Part shown: positions 45,636-57,040 of the stretch, piece after piece
Position numbering within the stretch: position 1 is the stretch's first letter
How the letters are laid out: the number at the start of each line of letters is the position of its first letter
The notes under the pieces: model-generated
Seen by the model: only the letters and a program-made list of their open reading frames with translations
What the model was told of the DNA's origin: nothing
Databases searched by the model: none
Translations under genes and position numbers: made by a program
From: Owenia fusiformis
Taxonomy: Eukaryota > Annelida > Polychaeta > Sabellida > Oweniidae
Assembly: GCA_903813345.2 (NCBI GenBank)
Contig: CAIIXF020000007.1
Coordinates: 6,451,730-6,515,729, forward strand
Length of the DNA stretch: 64,000 nt
Direction of reading: 5' to 3'

Positions 45636-48352
45636 ATGGGGATTTATGGTACCAGAAAATGGAGATTCCTGTTTTTAACATTTGCCCTTATCATTATGAT
45701 TTACGCCTTCGATGTACTACTAGACCTGCGTCAATTTGCACCAGTAGGAAATCACAGAAATTGGACAAAGTTTGGATATGACCGTCAGGCTTCAGTCCAC
45801 GGGCGTATGAAATGCAAACAATTTACAGCAGAACTTCCAAATATTACAAGAGAGCGTCACGCGCTGGCTCCCGATGCATTTTATAATTTAGTATTTAATA
45901 ACACTTACTTGGATGAGATCGAGTTTATTCATAAAGCGCATGGTATATGTGATCGAGAAAATGTTGGGGAATTTCTGTTTATGGTAAAACTTATAAGCGA
46001 TGCAACAGGTAAATACAGTATATTTGGTATTATTTATCGAATAGAATAGAAAAAAGTGTGTGTGTGAAAAACAAAAAATCATCGCACGTTTTTGTATTTT
46101 TGAATAGTTTTTAATAGATGGTCCTTCATTATTGATTTAGTATAATGATTAAAGACACCGGCCTTTTTAAAACACGCCTAACCATCGACAACGTACAGTG
46201 ACAAAATATACCGTCGTACACTTTAGATGTACGGTGTCACCGTATTTAACCGATTTGAAGCAAAGACGATGATGTAGGTTTGATGTAGGTTTTAGAAAAA
46301 TAATCTGAGGAATGCACTATTAAGGATTTCATGTTTGATTTTGTGTGTATTCGTTTGGGAAGACATTTAACATTCTAATAAAGTTAAAAGATTTTCGAAC
46401 AGTGCTTGCTTTTTTCGTAGTCAATCTACCCATATAATTGGTCGGTTGGAAAATGTATTTTTTTATACATTTTCTTTGATCATTTCCTCCCCTGTCGTCT
46501 AAGAGTGTCGAATATTTTTATGAGAATATGTTTCTTTTAACTACACGATTAAGGTCTGTTGAAGATTAGATAAGTATTATCGTTTTGGCTATAATTTAAA
46601 AAATCATACGTGTACGTTGTCAACTCGAATGTACGATGACAACGCACATTTCTGATTTTTTAAATCACAATAAATACTTGAATTAGTGAATCTGAAAACA
46701 TAGGATCACATCCAATGCTAAGGGCTGATCTGAAAAAGTCACTCCACCCTGGTGGGAAACGAACCCACAACCTTCCGACAGCATGTCAGGTGCTTTACCA
46801 CTTGAGCTACGGAGCCGACTGACTCTCTTACATTAACATTGCATATATGGCATCACAGCCATGACTTACATGCCCAGTCTCCTGGAGCCATTATGAAGTT
46901 TACCTGTCTTTCCAGCTTGTCAATCACACTATTCATGATGTCACATGGTCTTTCCCATGTCTCATTTCCCAAAGGAGAAATCACTAGTCAATCTGAAAGC
47001 ATAGGATCAAATCCTATGCTAAGGGCTGATGTGAAAAAGTCACTCCACCCTGGTGGGAACGAACCCACAACCTCCCGATCAAAGGAAATGTGTAAAAACA
47101 ACATTTTCCAACCGGCCAATTATATGGGTAGATTAACCACTAAAAAATCGAGCAGAATGTCTTCCCAAACGAATACTCACAAAATCAAACTTGAAATCCT
47201 TAATGTATTGTTCAGATGATTTTTAAAAACCTACATCAAATCTACACCACTGTCTTTCAAATCGATTAATGGTGACACCGTACATCTAAAGTGTACGACG
47301 GCGTGTTTTGTCACTGTACGTTGTCGATGGTTAATCGTGAAAAGAAAACCTACTAGTATTATATTAAATTATATATATTATTATATAAAAAATGCTGGTC
47401 TTCTCTCATTGTCATATGCCTGATGGGAAATTGTTTCTCTTAATTCAAAGTCACTGTTTTTGCATTGAACACTCTATCTCTTAAAATACAAGCACAATTG
47501 AGAGTTATACATGTTATACCAAGATTGTAAAGTCACAATTTTAGGTAGTCTCCCCCTTGCAAAATTCAAGGCTTCATGACGAATGGTATGCGTTTATATG
47601 TATTTTGATATATTTCAATAGAAACGGCTGCTTCGTTCCGGCATGCAATACGGAAGACATGGGGTAGTGTAAGGAAAAGGTCACGCTGGAGCATCCGTGT
47701 TGTGTTCGCAATAGGACAAACTGAAAATACGACACGCACGAATGCAATCGATAAGGAAAGTAGGAGATATGGAGATATCGTACAAGGCACATCTGCCGAT
47801 TCCTATCTGAAACTTGCAGATAAAACAATCATGTCTTTCAGATGGCAACAAGAGTATTGCTCAAATGCGATGTACGTCTTTCATGGTACACACGATATTG
47901 TTGTTAACATGGACAAACTTATTGCATGGGTTGATGACTTTTATTTACATAATACTTCTTCTGAACGGGTATATTTTGGATATCCTATGTTCAATCCAAG
48001 GATTCTACACGAGGGTATTTATAAATTGTATTCCCCTGTCCAATGGCCAGCTGGTAAATACCCTTTTTACCACCCTGGTCATGGGATAATTTACTCTATG
48101 TCATTTATACGTCAAATGAACGCTATGTTCTGCAGAACTCCCATAACCAACCCAGATGACTGCTATCTCGGAGCAATTGCGGAAGCCATGGGAGCAAAAG
48201 AATATTACTTCAGAAACTTCCATGCCGATTACAATGGAAAAATAAACAAAAATGTTGTATATTTACATTTGGGTCACACGGGTAAAATGAAGCGTAATGA
48301 AACAGAAATGTACGAATGGATGGCTGAAATATACAATGGTTTTATAAAGTGA
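45636..48352 (+). CDS. GT31 family beta-1,3-galactosyltransferase-like protein, two exons, 367 aa
   Basis: GT31 enzymes are Golgi type II membrane proteins that transfer sugars from UDP-donors in beta-1,3 linkage. Exons 45636-46008 and 47622-48352 join in phase 1. A short cytoplasmic start is followed by a membrane anchor (about residues 10-28, FLFLTFALIIMIYAF) and a stem with N-glycosylation sites. Family landmarks: FRHAIRKTWG, VVFAIGQTEN, YGDIVQGTSADSYLKLADKT, CSNAMYV, YPFYHPGHGIIYS and NPDDCYLGAIAEAMG. The usual DxD region (KTDSD or DDD in relatives) reads HGTHD (212-216), so its first aspartate is replaced by T214; the C-terminal acidic pair D303-D304 is kept. The frame is otherwise intact, so this may be an inactive or unusual member. 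Exact substrate cannot be told. Confidence 0.9.
46690..46816 (-). mobile_element. tRNA-derived SINE, copy 1
   Basis: On the minus strand a tRNA-like head starts GGCTCCGTAGCTCAAGTGG (A box) and continues to GTGGGTTCGTTTCCCAC, a perfect T-arm with B box, ending CAGGGTGGAGT. A SINE body GACTTTTTCAGATCAGCCC follows. The anticodon arm is imperfect (no U33), so it is not a functional tRNA. Confidence 0.65.
46987..47081 (-). mobile_element. tRNA-derived SINE, copy 2, 5'-truncated
   Basis: Same family and orientation as copy 1: GTGGGTTCGTTCCCACC then GACTTTTTCACATCAGCCC. The A-box half is missing. It lies about 170 bp from copy 1 inside the same TIR element. Confidence 0.6.
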
Positions 48353-48889
48353 CTTCAGTCTATATCTAGGATTATGTAAAATTATAATATCAGTTAACAT
48401 TACATCAGATTTTATACGGGACGAGTACAGGACGAGTATTATTAGATATTGTAGCAATGATCAATATCAAAAGGGTGTCTCACAAAAATGTACCTAAAAG
48501 TATATCAACAGTCCAGCCTGTATCCTTATTGCTACATTGCTTTGTTCATCACAGTTGATAATGTTAATGTTAAAATACACTGGCTTTCTCTTCAAATGTT
48601 GGCCTAAATTGTTCTACGTCTCTTGGCTTTAGATCGGCATAAACATTGTCGTCCAACTTCCCCAAAAGAAATGAATCCGCGCCATCTTTATACAGAGAGA
48701 TCAGACGTTCAGGAAACTCCATTCGAAGAAATTCTCATGTGGCCTTTGCTGTGTGTGGAAGGAATATGATTCGGTCTCCGAGCTAGCCTGCGTAGCTCTG
48801 AAAGGTAGCGCTTCTTAATAATTTGATAATTGAAAATTGACCTAGTTGTCTGTGATTGTTCTGCCGGCGTCATCATCGAGCATCGTGTG
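48353..48889. other. GT31 3' flank
   Basis: No second gene seen. No convincing AATAAA directly follows the stop codon; the 3' end of the transcript is undetermined. Confidence 0.4.
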
Positions 48890-48894
48890 ATACT

Positions 48895-49525
48895 TGTTAC
48901 GCGGTATATGGCATACATTCATGGTTGCGCGGTATTTGTGATACGGGTGAATATGCCATACTCACCTGCGGTATATGGCATATTCCGCAGGTGAGTATGC
49001 GATATTCCGCAGTGAATATGCGATACATCGGTTTCAGTGAATAACCGATACTCACCAGCGGAATATGTCATACTCACTTGCGGAATATGCCATATACCGC
49101 AGGTGAATATGACATATACCGCAGGTGAAAACGTGATACAGAAAGCCTTGATTTGATTGGTTGCGAGAATCGACTCTAAATGTAAAACTACGCTGGATTA
49201 CCAATATAATTAGTGCGTCGAGTACTAATATATGAATCCTGGATTGATTGAGTAAGTTAATTACGCGAGATTGGTGACTGATACTTCTGCTAAGTTAATA
49301 TATTCGATACACAGTACTGTTGATTCAGTAATCATTATAATAATTTATAACGATTTACTTGTTCGTTCAATCGATGCAATTGACAATTGCGTACTTCCGT
49401 ATCACGTTCTCATTGGTTAGTGTGTATGCCATATACCGCAGGTGAATCTGTCATACACCGCAAGTGAATATGCCATATTCGTTGCGGAATATGACATATT
49501 TTTGTATCGTGTTTACTGCGTAACA
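48895..49525. mobile_element. TGTTACGCGG-ended transposon, copy 2 (631 bp)
   Basis: Ends TGTTACGCGG and TACTGCGTAACA are flanked by the exact 5-bp duplication ATACT (48890-48894, 49526-49530). The arms carry the same CACCTGCGGTATATGGC words as copy 1 at 5117-6407, to which it is inverted and about half as long. Confidence 0.85.
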
Positions 49526-49530
49526 ATACT

Positions 49531-51275
49531 GACACACGTTTGTCATAAAAATGATAGAAATAAGGGAAAAAAATCGTACCTTCGAGGTCCCGACACTTTG
49601 TAACCGAGACGATCCGTTTTGGTAACCAGCGTAATCGAGTGGAGTACCAGTGATCATACGTCAAAGCAACAGGAGTACTACATTGTTGTGAATAAAACAA
49701 CAATCTGAGACGATCTTCAGTTACAAAATGTGATTTTCGTTTTATTCTCGATATATATGAAACTATACCAATAAATGATTTTTTATAATTTTGTAACTTT
49801 GACAAAACGAAAAGAACATGAACTTGGTATTTTTCTAATAACGGATAAACATTTTACAACCACCAGAAAAATCAGACTCGATTAAAAAATTCATCTGTAA
49901 ACTCGTATCACTTTACTGCATCTCAACATAGTGACAACTTCATGAACGAAATACTTTTGATTTAGAAAATTAAAGAGTCAATAGATAGATGATCTATACC
50001 TGTCAATTATCATTGTTTTCATACTAACGAGTCTATTTGTGAACAGCAGTTGGTCATGACAGTAGCTGGGCAGTTGACATATAGTGGTTGTATGCATACA
50101 ATATGTAGGCAACATATGTAGACAATGATCTAAAAATTCTAATTGATTCAGGACCCTTAGTGATATCCACAATCTGTGTTATTTAAATAGCTGTTTATGT
50201 ATTAACTGTTTCTGTCTAAATTGAGATATGTAGATATTCTGCAAATATTTAATTATACTTAGGTGAATATCTATGCATCTTTCAAAAGTGATATTCCACG
50301 AGGTTTTTAAAATGTATGGCTTCTTGTATTTTGATGCTTTTCTGACATATTCTGACATATTTAGTCTGTACAGCTTTACTGCACATAAATTAGATATACC
50401 TGAAATAAACAAAAGTTCCGCACCAAGATAAATGATTTTTTCAAAAAGAGTTGCACTGTGGTGCTTTGGTTGCTTACTTCTATTGACACATAGAAAAATT
50501 AATTTGGATTATTAACTGAATACGCGTTCAGCTGCTGCACTGTACGGTGTTTCATTTTTCAAGAATGTTCTCAGATCATAACGGCCCTTTAACATGGGGT
50601 TACAAATGGTGCTGGTAATTCACTTTTTTCAACAAAATCGGATAACGTTTAAACTGGTCCGTCGGCCATTCTTTCCGTCCCATTGGATTACATTGTGGGC
50701 TACAAGATGACTCAAATTCATTGAAAATTTCAATAAAGTAGCCTAGGGGTATCAGTAGCAAGTTGTAAGTGATAAGGCTTTTACTGAAAACCGTTTCAAG
50801 GTAAAAGATGCGATGGGAGATGAATCAAAGGAATTAAGGGCAATACTTGGAGTCATGTCATTGAAAAAAATGTAAAAATGCACGTTTTTGTAGTTCTAGT
50901 TGCATTAAAGAACGGGATGTCATTGGAGGTGATTTTGGGAGAAATACACAAAAGCATTTCAATTGGAAAACGGCTTCTTTCAGACTGAAGAAATAATTGA
51001 AGTTTCCGTTGATATTTGATATTTTTGCATGCTGTTTTCAATTTGTCAATACTTGTCCATAATATGTAACCGATCTCTTTCATATTCATAACTGATACCC
51101 TTTAGTTTTTCAATTAAAAATTTCGGTAAATTAAAATAATTCGGCCCATCTATTGCTGAGAAAATTATTGTCAGAAACAGCTTCTTTTAGAGTGAAATTG
51201 GTGACTTTTCCATTGCTCTTATTTTGCTTGCTGTTTTTAATTTGACAATATGTAACCTATCTCGTTCATATTTAT
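49531..51275. other. Repeat-bearing intergenic region
   Basis: 49605-49655 holds an end fragment (GGTAACCAGCGTAATCGAG) of the cassette found at 51276 and 55910. 50547-50706 is the empty-site paralogue of the 40.5-41.1 kb region. No gene is seen. Confidence 0.55.
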
Positions 51276-51564
51276 CACTGGTGATCCGCTCGATTACGCT
51301 GGTTACCAAAACGAATCGATTTGGTAACAAAATGGCTGCCGTTCAGGCTGAAGAAAACGGTAAGAATTTTCGTTTTCCTTGATATCTCGAGATACAGCAT
51401 GAATCATCCATATCTTTTCGGCCAAAATATGGGTAAGCAAAATATCTTTCTGGACAACCAAGTGATTCTGCTCGAAATAGTTTGCAGGATGGCAGGAACG
51501 CCAAAATAATTCCTCGCTTTGGTTACATAAACGAACTGGTTGAAAATTGATGATAATACGACAA
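51276..51564 (+). repeat. Duplicated cassette with ATG and splice donor, copy 1
   Basis: About 285 bp shared with 55910-56190 (inverted). It begins CACTGGTGATCCGCTCGATT and contains GGTTACCAAAACGAATCG, a start codon and a GTAAG donor (51360). The shared block ends near CGACAACGG. Confidence 0.7.
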
Positions 51565-51729
51565 CGGACAAATACAGCTACATAAACGATAACTAATATT
51601 TCTATTTAACGAGTTGTTTTCTACATATCTTCATTTTTAGAGAAGTTACATTCTCAGTATGGACATACCAAACCAGGTGGTAGAGCCCGTGGTATGAAAA
51701 AGGAAATATATGCTGACATGACTGACTGA
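51332..51729 (+). CDS. Two-exon mini gene model, 38 aa, unknown
   Basis: Exon 51332-51359 (MAAVQAEEN + 1 nt) has a GTAAG donor. A strong acceptor TTCATTTTTAG ends at 51640, and exon 51641-51729 continues in frame (EKLHSQYGHTKPGGRARG...) to TGA. The KLxxxYxxxKPGG stretch weakly recalls the endosulfine/ARPP19 core, but the FDSGDY motif is absent, so I assign no function. The second exon could also be spliced at GTATGA (51693). This may be a pseudogene or captured exon. Confidence 0.3.
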
Positions 51730-52019
51730 CTGTGCCCTTGATTGGAATCTTTGAAAAGATCAATAACTACCATGACATTGTTTGCTCCCCGTGTGTTTGA
51801 ATTTAAATCACTCGGCATACATTGGTTTACAGTAGAAACTGTCCCGGTATTTTGTCTGATTTTAAATGATTGTTTTATGGGGGCCGCCGGTCACCTACCC
51901 ATCCCACCCAAATATAGTGCGTGTCTGACCCGGGGTGTCTGACTCATTTTCGAAATGCTAGATGAATCGAATGTTAATATTAGGCACACTAAGAAAATCA
52001 TTTTTTCTGTTCAATTTCT

Positions 52020-52200
52020 CTATAATCATTATAACTTTTGGAAGTATCTCCTTTAATTCCTCCTGAGGATCTTGTTTTGGAGAATCATCGATATCACTCG
52101 AAAATTCTGCAGCCTCCTTAGTAACTCCTTAGCTCTCCCTGCATTTTCTCAGTGTTTGTGTCGTGTACTTTCTCCTGGATGTCATCTAAGAATAAAAAGA
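52020..52200 (-). pseudogene. Possible decayed coding segment
   Basis: On the minus strand DIQEKVHDTNTEKMQGELRS is followed, after a frame change, by KEAAEFSSDIDDSPKQDPQE and an amphipathic helix-like tail. The charged, helix-forming composition looks coding, but the frame is broken and no family is recognised. Confidence 0.2.
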
Positions 52201-52849
52201 AGTAGTAGCTGTGTACGTTTTTGAATAACGTGCTGAATGGAACATTACACGGGGCAATGAATGTATAAATTGTAATGCATGTAATGCTGTTGTCAACTGA
52301 AGTAACCCATGAATCACAGGTCCCCATCTGGATATTTGCAAGTACACAGACTGAGAGTATCATCTAAATTGCAGAACAAAATTACTTTCTGATGAACCTT
52401 CGATTGATTTAGCCAAACGAATTGATAAATAACACAATTTTAAAGAACTACAAGAAATTTTTAAATAAAAAAAATTCACTCAAGATTACTCTTAACTCAA
52501 ACGTGCGACAGCGTATTGATAAAGGTAAATAAAAGGGGGGATGACGCCAACTTTTGGAGGGGAATGTACATGAATACAATATGCTAATATTCAAGGTGGT
52601 TTGTAGAAACATTTTGTCCATTATTTTGGATGACACTAAGTGCAGTTAAGTCATTTAGAAAATCGGAAACTCCACCGAGCAAAGCCCAACGAACACTATA
52701 TCCAAAAAATCGTGTAATTAGTAAATAAAGGAGCACGTACGTTATCGCAAACAATTTCACACGGTCATATCTTTGATTGTGACTACTTTCCGACCACGAA
52801 GACTGGTAAATCTTTTAAATCCATTTATTATCTTAAAGAAAAGTGTATA

Positions 52850-53950
52850 GACTGGCCAGACAGACAGACTGGACAGGCCAATCAAAATTTGGTTTCCAGA
52901 TTCGGATTAGTGAGAAATTTCTACCCTTATTTCATAACTCACACGTTATATTTGGAGAACTTTTTGTTTTGACCTACTTTCTTGATACAATATCTCAAAA
53001 TCAGTTCAAAATACTCTCTGACGACAAAAGGCTAACGCTTTAAACATACTCTTTGCTATCTGTATACCAAATTTCGAAGAATATTATTAATGTGCAGTGC
53101 CAGAATCCTAAAAATAAGGAAAAACTATGAATTTGACCTAGATTTTGACCTAGGCCTTTTAGTGTTCAAATTTTGAAGAAATTATATTTTAAGGTCCAAT
53201 TCTATTGAAGGCTTTCATTAAGTTGGCTGTGAAGTAGGTAGCTGAGCAAGAAGCTGGTATTTTTCAATTCAAACTGGCACCATTGACTTAACATGAGGAT
53301 ATCATCATATTGATTTTTTTGCGATTTCAAAATGCCATAACTTCCGAACCGAAAGCTGGATTGCTATTTGGTTTGCAGATTCTGATTTCTGAGAAAATTC
53401 TACCCTTATTTCATAATTGGTATGTTGAATGTGGAGAATTTTTTGTTTTGACCTATTTTCCGGACACGATATCTCAAAAGTGGGTCAAAATATTTCCTGA
53501 CGGCAAAAGGCTAACACTATTAGCATACTGTTTGCTAACTGAAAACTAAATTTCGAAGAATTCTATTAGTGTAGTGCCAGAATCGTAAACATTAGGAAAA
53601 ACTATGAATTTGACCTAGATTTTGACCTACGGTGTAGGCCTTTTAGAGTCCAAATTTTGAAGGAAAGTAGATTTTGAGGACGGTTTCTATTGTTGTAGGC
53701 TTGTATTAAGTTGGCTACATCCAAGCTGTATCTAGTGTTGTTACAATTGATAATTTTCTCAAGCCCCACTGACTTAACATGGGATACCAAAATAGCAATA
53801 ACTTCCGAACCGGAAGTCGGATCAAAATTTAGTTTGCAGATTCGGATTCCTTGGAAAATTCTACACCTATTTCATAACTCATACGTTGAATTCCGAGAAC
53901 TTTTTAGTGTGACCTACTTTTCGGATGCCATATCTCAAAAACGGTAAGTG
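52850..53950. repeat. Tandem array, 460-480-bp units (2.4 copies)
   Basis: CTACCCTTATTTCATAA or close variants occur at 52921, 53400 and 53861. Each unit also has CGGATT/CTGATTTC before and GACCTACTTT, GACCTAGATTTTGACCTA after. The short open frames in each unit are repeat-derived. Confidence 0.8.
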
Positions 53951-54074
53951 TGATCAAAAACGATTTGCATGAAGGGATTAGCTTTTTTCCAAAGAATGTG
54001 ATTGAAAAAAACCAGAGCAGGAATATTGGAGGACGACTGAGAAAATTGAAAAAAATGACAAAGTACTGGATTTG

Positions 54075-54180
54075 ACCTTGATTAAACCTGATTAGACCTG
54101 GATCTGGACTTAGACCTGACCTGGACCTTGACTTGGACCTGGATCTGGACTTGGACCTGGAAATGGACTGGACTGGTATT
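54075..54180. repeat. GGACCTGGATCTGGACTT minisatellite
   Basis: Short 6-bp-based words (GGACCT, GGATCT, GGACTT) follow each other for about 100 bp. On the minus strand they translate to a serine-arginine/lysine run that should not be read as an SR protein. Confidence 0.8.
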
Positions 54181-55399
54181 TTTTCAATATTTTCTACACT
54201 TCTCTTGACTTCCTTTAAGGCTATCATCAGATCTGTCCAAATGTATTCATCGGTTAGGTAAATTAAAGATAATTAATTTGTATTACTTTCCTCAAATCAC
54301 TAACCAAAATAATTTACCTTTTCGAGCTTTCGGTAGCAGCTACTACCTTTGTCAAGAAAAAAATCAGATCGATTTTTCTCGAAAAAATATTCGGTTGTAT
54401 GGCTTACCTTCGGCTGCATGGCCCAACCTCGATTGAATGGAAAAGATGCTGTCCCAGCTGTTTTAAGTCACTATATTCACTATATATTCAACTTCTAAAA
54501 TAATCAACGGAACCATTCGGAATACTTTTATTTTACCCTACTATCACACCAAACTAGTGTTCACTACGTTCTCGAAAACGGGCTTCAACTGTGTACGAAC
54601 GGACTGGACGTACTTAGAACCGTTTGAGGTCTATTTACAAACTTTATCGAACGTACTCGAACGGGTAGGTCCTCTAAAACTTAGAACATGATCAAAATGA
54701 TCTCGTGGTCGTCACGTTCTACAATTAGAACGATTGACAACGTACTAACGACGAGCTGGACGTACTACGACGGTACCGTCGTACTTCAATCCTACTTGGG
54801 ACGTTTTTACAACGAGTTTAACTGTCTGAGGACGTATTGAGAACGAGGTAGAACTAATTGCAAACGGGTTTAAACTGACTTGGAACGTATTAAAGACTGC
54901 TTATGAACGAGTTAGCAAAACTATAGCTATCACACCAAACAAGTTGCCACTACTTCTTCAAAACTGGTTTTAAACTGTGTGCGAACGGAATGAACGTAGC
55001 TGCAACTTTCAAAGGTCTATTTACGAACTTCATGAACGTTCTCGGACGGGAAGGTGATTTAAAATTTTGAATCGATTCAAAATTCGATGGCGACCATACC
55101 GTTCTATAATCAGGTCATGATGACCTTCTAGACTAAGGGACGCGTTATAAGACGTTGCACACCGACTTGGTGCGACCTGAACGTACTGCGAATGAGATGG
55201 ACGTATTGAAGACTGTTTATGAACGAAGTAGCTAATTATTTTAGACATATTTCCCGACCAAAGCCAGATTGAGCCCGTTTAACGACATTTTCGTAGGACG
55301 GGCAATAACGGGTAAGAACTAGTTTGGTATGATAGGGGGGTAAGAAAGTTAACAAACCAAAATGCATAGGTGGGGGACAAAGTGAGTTTTAAAGTATTC

Positions 55400-55532
55400 A
55401 CCTCCACATAGCCTTGCCCAAGTCGGTCTCTTTTACTTATTTTGATTTCTATCATGACCGGCGGTAATAATTCAAGATCAGATAAGTAATAAAAAAATAC
55501 CGACTTGGGCAAGGCTAACCTCCACAGGGTAA
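55400..55532. repeat. Short hairpin in the foldback centre
   Basis: CACCTCCACATAGCCTTGCC with AAGTCGGT (55401-55430) returns inverted at 55499-55525 (ACCGACTTGGGCAAGGCTAA), about 55 bp of spacer between. Confidence 0.75.
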
Positions 55533-56134
55533 TGGGAGTCTCTTGATGTTGAGTTGTAGTGTGGTCTCATTAATGGAGCCTCGGCTCCTTCCCTCTGGAG
55601 GTCGTTTATTTTCTGTACCGTTATCCCAAAATGGTGGGAGCTATACTCAAATCCCACGACTTCTTCCCTGAGATATCGTTTATGCACTTTAAGGTCCTGT
55701 GTGAGGTGCAATCTCATTTCATGTTCTATAACACGTTCGATTTGATTATCCCCGGTGTTGCACGGTAGCACGCGTGAGAAGAAGCACTTAAAAATATGCG
55801 GTAACATATGATGCCGTTCTAAAAAAGAAATAACACATATACATTTCTTTGTTTGATTATCAATAGCTAAACATAACCGTTTCGGTAACAAGTGTGTTCA
55901 AATGCGTGACCGTTGTCGTATTATCATCAATTCGTTTATGTAACCAAAGCGAGGGATTAAATGGGCGTTCCTGCCATCCTACAAACTATCTCGATTAAAA
56001 TCACTTGGTTGTCCAGAAAGATATATTGCTTATCCATATTTTGGCCGAAAAGATCTGGATGATTCGTGCTGCATCTCGAGATATCAAGGAAAACGTAAAT
56101 TCTTACCGATTTCTTCAGCCGGAACAGCAGCCAT
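55478..56134 (-). CDS. Two-exon gene model inside the foldback, 122 aa, unknown
   Basis: Exon 1, 56107-56134, reads MAAVPAEEI with a GTAAG donor and lies in the inverted copy of the 285-bp cassette. Exon 2 starts at 55818 after TTTTTTAG and stays in frame to a stop at 55478. It contains RVIEHEMRLHLTQDLKVHKR and a proline/serine-rich end; a GTTAGC near 55518 could be an earlier donor. The frame is intact over 113 codons, yet no family is recognised. It may be a host gene fragment carried by the foldback, or chance. Confidence 0.3.
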
Positions 56135-56190
56135 CTTGTTACCAAAACGATTCGTTTTGGTAACCAGCGTAATCGAGCGGATCACCAGTG
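55910..56190 (-). repeat. Duplicated cassette with ATG and splice donor, copy 2
   Basis: Inverted counterpart of 51276-51564. The start codon (56134), the reading frame of the first residues (MAAV.AEE) and the GTAAG donor are all kept, with substitutions between them. Confidence 0.7.
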
Positions 56191-57040
56191 TTTATAGCAC
56201 TTGCTACCGATACCCTAAAATTCCCAAAGAATTTGGCTTACCTGTTGCTTACCCTACTATCCCCCCTATCACACCAAACTAGTTCTTACCCGTTCTTGCC
56301 AGTCCTACGAAAACCGGGAAATATGTCTGAAATAATTAGCTTCTTCGTTCTTAAACAGTCTTCAATACGTCCATCTCGTTCGCAGTTCGTTCAGGTCGCA
56401 CTACGTCGGTGTGCAACGTAGTAGAACGCGTCCCTTAGTCTAGAAGGTCAACATGACCTGATTACAGAACGGCATGGTCGCCATCGAATTTTGAATCGAT
56501 TCAAAATTCTAAAATCACATTCCCGTCTGAGAACGTTCATAAAGTTCGTAAATAGACCTTAGAAAGTTGCAGCTACGTTCATTCCGTTCGCACACAGTTT
56601 AAAACCAGTTTTGGAGAACGCAGTGGCAACTTGTTTGGTGTGATAGCTATATTTTTGCTATCTCGTTCATAAGCAGTGTTAAATACGTTCTTAATCAGTT
56701 TAAACCCGTTTGCAATTAGTTCTACCTCGTTCTAAACACGTCCTCAGACAGTTCAACTCGTTGTTAAAACGTTCCTAGTAGGATTTAAGTACGACGGTTT
56801 CGTTCGTAGTACGTCCAGCTCGTCGTTAGTACGTTTTCACTCGTTCTAATTGTAGAACGTGACGACCACGAGAACATTTTGAGCATTGTCTGAGTTCTAG
56901 AGGACCTACCCGTTCGAGTACGTTCGATGAAGTTTGTAAATAGATCCCAAACGGTTCTTAGTAGGTCCAGTCCGTTCGTACACAGTTGAAGCCCGTTTTC
57001 GAGAACGTAATGAGAACAAGTTTGGTGTGATAGTAGGGTA

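Larger units (their letters stand above)
46181..47331. mobile_element. 1.15-kb long-TIR element in the GT31 intron
   Basis: Left arm from 46181 (ACCATCGACAACGTACAGTG) and right arm 47090-47331 are reverse complements over about 240-270 bp. TA flanks both ends (46179-46180, 47332-47333), suggesting a Tc1/mariner-type duplication. Two SINE copies lie between the arms. The open frame at 46839-47219 crosses SINE and arm and is not a gene. Confidence 0.75.
54534..57040. mobile_element. 2.5-kb palindromic foldback with TATCACACCAAAC ends
   Basis: TATCACACCAAACTAGTG starts the left arm (54542) and the right arm ends in its complement (57032). Left arm 54534-55335 and right arm 56250-57040 are reverse complements; each splits at an internal TATCACACCAAACAAG (54928; complement near 56630) into two subunits. 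The arms are full of degenerate words such as GAACG, ACGTAC and AACGAG spaced 20-30 bp. The centre (55336-56250) carries the 285-bp cassette and an open frame. Further decay copy: 57041-57612. Confidence 0.8.

Noticed and set aside
46742-46816. Functional tRNA gene
   Set aside because: A and B boxes and T-arm are good, but the anticodon arm is imperfect, U33 is missing and a SINE body follows.
46839-47219. 126-codon frame in the GT31 intron
   Set aside because: Crosses a SINE and a TIR arm; no protein similarity; interrupts no splice signal.
54160-54230. SR-protein-like SRSKSRSR stretch on the minus strand
   Set aside because: It is the translation of a 6-bp minisatellite.
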